From assembly GCA_038501625.1 (NCBI GenBank), contig JAZAYU010000365.1:1-64000 (forward strand): 64,000 nt of DNA, in the 5' to 3' direction. This DNA is from Corbicula japonica (taxonomy: Eukaryota > Mollusca > Bivalvia > Venerida > Cyrenidae). Made by a program: the position numbers and the translations under genes. A model generated the notes under the pieces. It was not told where the DNA came from and did no database searches. It was given only the letters and a program-made list of their open reading frames with translations. This document shows positions 58,767-64,000 of the stretch, piece by piece (within the stretch, counting starts at the first letter, position 1; each line of letters starts with the position of its first letter).

Positions 58767-58916
58767 CTCAAAATCATAAATTGGAGATGGTGATCGAAAA
58801 CCAATTACAAAACTCTAGCTTTTGATTGGTCATTTTAGAGACTAGTCTGAGTTTCAACCAATCAGCTGCATTAGTTTAGAATTCGGTCTTCCATCTCCAA
58901 TTTCATTATCTTAGAT
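58767..58916. repeat. CCAAT-hairpin element (family A), copy 17, divergent
   Basis: AAATCATAAATTGGAGATGG at the left and CCATCTCCAATTTCATTATC at the right. The inner CCAAT boxes remain as GATTGGTCATTT and TTCAACCAATCAG. Confidence 0.78.
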
Positions 58917-59094
58917 TTCATTAATTTCAGTTTTGTACAGATAAAGCAAAATAACTATATAAATTGCATTTATTCTGTTAAACAGACTTGGTGCAAAAAA
59001 ATGAAAGCCAGTGAAAATGAAACCCTGGTACCAATTCTGGGCTCGGTCCAAAATCATAAACCAGACGCCATTTCAGCAAGTCATACTCAAAGGT

Positions 59095-59505
59095 TATAAA
59101 TGATAGTGCCTCTTGCTGGGAGCGACAGCGCCTAGCCCTACAATTCCTTCGTCGCAACCAATTGCGCTAACCGGGACAACCCCTAAAAGTTGATCGGATA
59201 GCCCTGATATACGTAACAATCACTGTATGACACCGGTAACGGGTTATTTTACTTATAACAGTACCGACTATATGTACGGGGAGACTTTTTACGGCCGCCA
59301 CACTGCACAAATAGAGCTACTGTGAATTTCAAATGATAGTGCCTCTTGCTGGGAGCGAACATGCACCGTCACGGCAACAGCGCCTAGCCCTACAATTCCT
59401 GTGACACAACCAATTGAGCTAACCGGAACAAACCCAAAAAGGTTGATCGGATAGCCCTGATATACGTAACAATCACTGTATGACACCGGTAACGGGTTAT
59501 TAATC
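59095..59505 (-). mobile_element. Two tandem copies of a tRNA-derived SINE
   Basis: AAATGATAGTGCCTCTTGC begins copies at 59097 and 59331, and both end with GGATAGCCCTGATATACG...CACCGGTAACGGGTTATT (to 59248 and 59503). On the minus strand each reads (G/T)GGTTAGC(G/T)CAATTGGTTG as an A-box-like head. The intron copy at 5265 is related. The second copy has an extra block of about 20 bp. Confidence 0.75.
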
Positions 59506-59685
59506 TGAGCTTGGAAACCTGTCTCAAACTTCAAGGATCTGATTGGCTGAAATGAAGCATTGTCTCCATTTCAGCCAATCAGATGATTAAGATTTGAGAC
59601 TGGTTTAAAATACTAGTTTCATAATGTTAAGCCCAGATGCTTGAGATAAGAGACTGGTCTCCAGTTTTAGTTTTAGCCCACACTG
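59497..59685. repeat. CCAAT-hairpin element (family A), copy 18, plus a partial arm
   Basis: A full hairpin lies at 59497-59632 (TTATTAATCTGAGCTTGG ... ACTAGTTTCATAATG). A right-arm fragment follows, GATGCTTGAGATAAGAGACTGG, at 59636-59675. Confidence 0.85.
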
Positions 59686-59919
59686 CTTACACCAACACTG
59701 TACAACTATGTAATCGCACAATTTCTCACCATGATCCTGTCTTGAATCGTTGACTCTGTGTGCTCTAAATGCTTGAATTTCCTCTTCTTGTTTAATTGTT
59801 TGAATCTCTTATACTGCTTCTGTCCAATAAACACATCTTCTGTCCGTTGTTCTCACAAGATTTTCTATGACAACAAAACAACAATTTACTGCAGAAATTT
59901 CAACCCTTCACGTCATAAA

Positions 59920-60310
59920 TACACGTTTTATCGCATGTGCGAACAGTGCTGATCCAGATCTGCTGGCACATCCGTGTAATCTGTGTCCAAGGTTATAAAA
60001 CTTAAGTTTGTGCTCCGTGCTCAAAACTCAATTTCATTCTCAAAGCTTAGGAGTGAAATTTACTGATTTATACTGCTTAAATTGCTTTATTTGAATTCTT
60101 AAATGCATAACAACGTTGTACCAAAACAAATAATTAACAAAAAAATTTCTTTTTCTTGTAAGCAAAGAAACCCAAAATTGAGTTTTGAGCACGGAGTTCA
60201 AACTCAAGTTTTATAACCTCGGGGCCTGTTCTTGATCTGCATTGGTCGCATCTTGGTCTGAAATAACCAAATGAATCATAAAGCGAACAGTGTAGATCCT
60301 GATTGTGAGC
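59920..60310. repeat. GATCCAGATC hairpin (family B) interrupted by a nested inverted-repeat element
   Basis: The left part GCGAACAGTGCTGATCCAGATC...CATCCGTGTAATCTGT and the right part TCTTGATCTGCATTGG...GTGTAGATCCTGATTG form family B once 59979-60229 is removed. CTGT occurs on both sides of the insert. Confidence 0.75.
59979..60229. mobile_element. 250-bp nested inverted-repeat element (relative of family A)
   Basis: Ends CCAAGGTTATAAAACTTAAG and CTCAAGTTTTATAACCTCGG share the family A terminus. The next about 30 bp of the arms (GTGCTCCGTGCTCAAAACTC) and an AT-rich centre of about 140 bp are different, so this is a distinct subfamily with the same terminal signal. Confidence 0.82.
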
Positions 60311-60695
60311 TTTGACACGAACTACTTTGTTTTTGTTATATAGAACACGACCTTCTTTTTTGTTATATAGAAATCATTGAATGGTATAATCGAAAAATCT
60401 GCAGGATTTATAACAATATAACTAAGTCTTTAAACTTACGTGAGTTGCTCATCGAGATTACTGACTTCTTCGTATCATTCAAAAGTATCCGACATATTAA
60501 AGATAAAAACCCGTTAATACCGCATATTTTAATATGACCCATATCGGCTAATGTCAAAATCAATCAGTCATTAGAAAAATATCGGAAATGCCAAAAAAAA
60601 ATAATACCGATAATTTTCAAAATTGTCAATATCGGCTAATGTCAAACATTATCTGGTCGCTCGAAACGTACGGATATATAATGCTTATACATTTT
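60311..60695. other. Non-coding stretch
   Basis: ATATCGGCTAATGTCAAA is present at about 60542 and 60632. A splice-donor-like CTCAC|GTAAGT is on the minus strand at about 60442, without a convincing exon. Confidence 0.4.
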
Positions 60696-60775
60696 GTGCT
60701 GGGCATCGAACCCGTACGCTAACGATCGAGGTAGCCGATACCATTGACCTAAACCTTCTGAAAAATTTCTTTGCT
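60695..60775 (-). mobile_element. tRNA-like SINE fragment
   Basis: Minus strand: GTTTAGGTCAATGGTATCGGC (A-box-like) and CGTACGGGTTCGATGCCC (B-box-like) at tRNA spacing. The stems are poor. Confidence 0.5.
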
Positions 60776-60872
60776 CGCAATTGAATAAAAAAATCCCATA
60801 AACTACCTATATTTGGAAACATTATAAAAAGAGATTTACGGAGAGGAACCAAACTTTTTATAAACTAATGCT

Positions 60873-60952
60873 AAAGTCTGGTAGTGCTTACATTTTTCCC
60901 ACATTCCTCCGGAAAGTCTGGTAGTGCTTACATTTTTCCCACATTCCTCCGG
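60873..60952. repeat. 40-bp unit in exact tandem duplication
   Basis: AAAGTCTGGTAGTGCTTACA...CACATTCCTCCGG occurs at 60873 and again at 60913, with no differences seen, so it is recent. Confidence 0.95.
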
Positions 60953-61036
60953 TTTTCTTCTTCTTCCTCTTTCTTCTTCTTCTTCCTATTTCTTCTTCTT
61001 CTTCCTCTTTCTTCTTCTTCTTTTTCTTCTTCTTAG
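60953..61036. repeat. CTT-rich microsatellite
   Basis: TTCTTCTTCTTCCTCTTTC repeated for about 80 bp. Confidence 0.95.
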
Positions 61037-61165
61037 TGACATTTGCCAAACAAGTTACTTTGCTCTAAAACAAAATGGACATTAAGACATGATAATCATA
61101 ATAATAAATAATCTTTTCAAAGCCCAAATATCAATTCAAAACAACTAAAATATTGACGCACTTAC

Positions 61166-61235
61166 CATTTATCTGACACATTTGAGTAATTCCAATACAA
61201 CACGCCGTCAAAATCCGGAATATATTCTTCGACAT
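61166..61235 (-). CDS. Possible short first exon with a hydrophobic leader
   Basis: ATG at 61235 opens 23 codons, MSKNIFRILTACCIGITQMC then QIN, ending at a strong donor (AATG|GTAAGT), phase 1. The hydrophobic core is signal-peptide-like but short. The next gene on this strand, the HEPN-kinase, begins at an acceptor (51455) needing exactly this phase and would read on through Val-Met-Ser-Asn. One in three random exons would fit, and the intron would be 9.7 kb, so the link is only a hypothesis. It could equally belong to another gene or be chance. Confidence 0.3.
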
Positions 61236-61715
61236 TGTATAATACGTGTTTCACCAGAATCCGTCGAAAATGCCAGAATGTTATCAAAATACGGTTAAAA
61301 ATACCCAAAATTAAAACATTGATCACACACATTTTTTAATACAATACTTTCTTCAACATTAACCTCAACTTATTCAGCACTCCAAAGAGGTAATGTGATT
61401 GTAGTTTTGAGTAAATGAACTGTGTTGTGTTTATGTGATTGTAATTTTGTGTAAATGAATTGTGTCATTTTGTTCTGTGTTTCATGTGTTTATTTGTGAA
61501 GTTCATCCAAATTCTTATTGTAAAACAACAATTCATGAGGAAATTATTTTAGTTACTAACTGTATTACTTAAAGTCGCAAGTTCGAACCCAGCCTAGGCT
61601 ACGACTCTTTCTCGAATTCCAGTGATCTACATCTTCTTCTGGAGTACTGGTTTTCAACATACGCCAGTGGTCGTTTATGGCGAGTCTTAGTTGTCTTACC
61701 ATTACACTTAAAACC
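61236..61715. other. Non-coding stretch
   Basis: No gene recognised. AAGTTCGAACCCAGCCTAGG at about 61580 is a B-box-like fragment of a SINE. Confidence 0.4.
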
Positions 61716-61717
61716 AG

Positions 61718-61860
61718 GGCCCAAGAGAATAAAACTAAGTTTGGATAACAGTCTCAAATCTCAAGTTTCAGAATGGCTGAAATGGCAACCAGTTGCTATT
61801 TCAGACAATCAGCTGCTTATGATTTGAGACTGGTCTTCAGATTTAGTTTTATGAACTTGC
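61718..61860. repeat. CCAAT-hairpin element (family A), copy 20
   Basis: GGCCCAAGAGAATAAAACTAAG at the left and TTAGTTTTATGAACTTGC at the right; arms GGCTGAAATGGCAACC and GCTATTTCAGACAATC. Confidence 0.85.
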
Positions 61861-62024
61861 AATGTGTCCAGTCATCAAAGATGCTTTGTTAATGACCATT
61901 GTCCGTCTTTTACTTGGAACAGTTTCACTACGACAAACATTTTACCTTAATCTTAAAGTTTACAACTTGCTAATTAAAATGCTTACGTGGAAGAACTTCA
62001 CAAATAAACTCGCTCATAGATCTG

Positions 62025-62138
62025 GTCCCAAGATTATAAAACTGAGAATGAAAACCAGTCTCAAATCTCAAACATCTGATTGGCTAAAATTGAGACAGAT
62101 TTGTGACTGGTTTCAAATATCCGTTTTATAACATTCAG
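62025..62138. repeat. CCAAT-hairpin element (family A), copy 21, centre deleted
   Basis: GGTCCCAAGATTATAAAACTG at the left and CCGTTTTATAACATTCAGC at the right; the right arm has lost its CCAAT segment. Confidence 0.82.
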
Positions 62139-62849
62139 CTCTTACCAAATCATTTAAAATGATCGTCAAAACATAAATGTTATTGAATGACTGGAAAATC
62201 CTGCTCTTTATGTTTTAAGACTTTTTTTAAACCTTTGTCTCTTGCTTAAAAACTATGAGCGAATTTTCAAATAAAAACATAACATGCAAAAATAAATTGA
62301 ATGACGTCATAACCTAAAAAAATAAAAAAATAAAACAGCGGAGTAGCATCCGATATAACCAATGCTGTGTAGTCATTAGTTAGAATATTCCTAAATTTGG
62401 AATTTTAAGTTGCTGAAATATGCACGCAAATAGATCTGTATCCAAAACCCTTTCATTTTACTCTAACATTTTCAATTTGTTATTTCGGATATAAGTGTTA
62501 GCAAGCAAGCAACAGAAGGATGTGCATGTGTGTGTATGTGTTGGTGTGAATATGTTGATAAAATCACTTCAAAAAGTTATGTATCTCTCTTCAAGGGGTA
62601 AAGTCCATGACACCAAGTGTGCCATATTGGAATTTAACAAAATCAACTTTGCAAACAGTGTTAGTTCAAGCTCGTACCTCTTGTCTTCAACCCTGGTCTA
62701 CCAGTCAAACCGCCCAAGTCTTAACCCAAGTCTACCAGTTTGACCGCTCCTATGTCCACTTCTCCGGTTGCAAGTTATATTCTATAGTTTACACTAACCG
62801 GTTTTAAATAATATAACCAACAATGTAGCTGCAAGAAACTAATTAGCTA
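62139..62849. other. Non-coding stretch
   Basis: No supported gene. A short internal repeat, TCTACCAGT(C/T)..ACCGC, lies at about 62696-62748. Confidence 0.4.
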
Positions 62850-63465
62850 TTGGAATTACAAGCAACTGATAGCTCGGCTGCTGGAGAATACCAGATTCCA
62901 TACAAGTAACTGATAACTTGGCATTAGGAAATACCAGATCCCGTAACTAATGACTGGGTTGCTCATATATTGCTCACAATTAACTGACAACTATGTTCCT
63001 CACAGATTGCTCAAAAGTAACTGATTACAAGTTGCTCTTGGATTGCTCACAAGTAACTGATAACTAGGTTGCTCATGGTATGCTGACAAGTAACTGACTA
63101 CTAGGTTGCTCATAGATTGCTAAAAAAGTAACTGACGACAAGGTTGCTCAAAGATTGCTCAAAAGTAACTGACAACTAGGTTGTTCATATATTGCTCATA
63201 AGTAACTGAAAGCTAGGTTGCTCATAGATTGCTCACAAGTAACTGAAAACTAGGTTTCTCATAGATTGCTCACAAGTAACTGACAACTAGGTTGCTCACA
63301 GATTGCTCAAAAGTAACCGAGAACTTGGTTGCTCATAGATTGCTCACAAGTAACTGACAACTAGGTTGCTCACAGATTGCTCAAAAGTAACTGAGAACTT
63401 GGTTGCTCATAGATTGCTCACAAGTAACTGACAACTAGGTTGCTCATGGAACGCTCACGAGTAAG
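62850..63465. repeat. 37-bp minisatellite
   Basis: About 15 units of GTTGCTCATAGATTGCTCAC followed by AAGTAACTGACAACTAG, more diverged at the left (62850-63050) and more uniform towards the right. Confidence 0.95.
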
Positions 63466-63535
63466 CAGTCACCATTTTAGCCAGATCAGATGCTTGAGAT
63501 TTGGGACTGGTTTTCATTCCCAGTTTTATAACCCT
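63466..63535. repeat. CCAAT-hairpin element (family A), right arm only
   Basis: CACCATTTTAGCCAGATCAG, GATGCTTGAGATTTGGGACTGG, CCCAGTTTTATAACCCTG directly after the minisatellite. Confidence 0.8.
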
Positions 63536-63812
63536 GTGTGCAGGCTACTTGGTGACAATTCTGAAAATTCTAAAGACATGGCTTAAAATGAAAATCAATC
63601 AAACAAAAATGGTTTACGGTTATGACTTCATTTAGTTAGATAAGAAGATATTCTGAATTTTCAGCAACTTAAGGTAGAGATAGCTTAATGCCAGAATATC
63701 TTAATACCCCATGTGACAGGTTTTACTCACAGGACTTCTAATTGTCTTGCCGGTCTTGAAGCAAGTCCTTCCACTGAATAACACAACACTATAAAATATG
63801 AATGTCCTCAAA

Positions 63813-63889
63813 CTAAGTCAGAAACGCAATCATGATCTTTGCTTGGAAATCTGCAGGGGTCAGGTCAAACTTGAATTCTTCCAGTAAAT
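63813..63889 (-). CDS. Possible terminal exon of an unidentified gene
   Basis: After an acceptor (GATGACAG|AT) the minus strand reads LLEEFKFDLTPADFQAKIMI then AFLT and a TAG stop at 63815-63813. The composition is protein-like, and a CAG-type acceptor in the right place supports an exon, but the polypyrimidine tract is weak. The family is not recognised. The gene would enter from the right, beyond the window. A second open segment with acceptor and donor (about 63728-63770) lies further downstream on the same strand and could be an alternative exon. Confidence 0.35.
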
Positions 63890-63954
63890 CTGTCATCAAA
63901 CAGAAAGGTAAACCTTTAAATTAACATGTAATCTATCGGATATGGATGTTATTC

Positions 63955-64000
63955 ATGGGCGGATAGTGTAGATCCACATCAGCTGGCATCCCTGTGCCGT
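63955..64000. repeat. GATCCAGATC hairpin (family B), cut by the window edge
   Basis: GGCGGATAGTGTAGATCCACATC, then AGCTGGCATCCCTGTGCC: the left arm of family B continuing past the right edge. Confidence 0.7.

Overview
This is an AT-rich animal nuclear sequence with GT-AG introns, long intergenic spaces and a dense load of transposon debris. The two intact genes encode animal-specific proteins. The interspersed repeats (tRNA-derived SINEs, Penelope-like and RNase H-bearing LINE remnants, CCAAT-bearing foldback elements, elements built of 'GTGACCTTGACC' units) and the DZIP3-like HEPN domain all point to a lophotrochozoan, most likely a bivalve mollusc. The species cannot be named from the sequence alone.

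Two complete multi-exon genes were assembled by hand, both on the minus strand, with every splice phase in agreement. (1) 14786 to 4148: an 11-exon MAPKAP1/SIN1 orthologue of 503 aa, the Ras-binding and PH-domain subunit of mTORC2. (2) 51453 to 36663: a 10-exon gene of 598 aa. It joins an N-terminal DZIP3/DUF4559-type HEPN-like domain, an acidic Asp/Glu/Tyr-rich linker and a complete protein kinase domain of the eIF2-alpha kinase (PKR/PERK/GCN2/HRI) class. The second gene is the most interesting object here: a PKR-like kinase whose double-stranded-RNA sensor appears to be replaced by a HEPN-type domain. An innate-immune or stress role is inferred, not shown.

Three possible exons of other minus-strand genes are weaker: signal-peptide-like first exons at 1268-1438 and 61166-61235, and a short C-terminal-looking exon at 63813-63889. 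The 61166-61235 exon is phase-compatible with the first identified exon of the kinase gene.

The rest is mobile and repetitive DNA. Regions: 1-1.4 kb partial gene and flank; 1.4-4.1 kb non-coding; 4.1-14.8 kb SIN1, with introns full of hairpin elements, a 1.2-kb TIR element and SINEs; 14.8-25 kb non-coding, with SINEs, a 1.85-kb TIR element and a TTAA-flanked element; 25-27 kb a broken Penelope-like GIY-YIG fragment and CA-rich satellite; 27.7-30 kb a LINE remnant split by another repeat; 30.3-33.7 kb a dead I-group-like LINE with YADD changed to YANA; 34.0-34.7 kb a 0.73-kb foldback; 35.0-36.66 kb two minisatellites; 36.66-51.5 kb the HEPN-kinase gene, whose introns carry a duplicated 1.2-kb element and several inverted repeats; 51.5-64 kb repeats, including a degenerate CATCGCCAC satellite and a 37-bp minisatellite.

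A small hairpin family (about 130-145 bp, termini GGGCCCAAGRTYATAAAACT, arms carrying CCAAT boxes) occurs about 20 times. A second hairpin family (core GTGTAGATCCAGATCAGC) occurs about 9 times and is twice interrupted by members of, or relatives of, the first.
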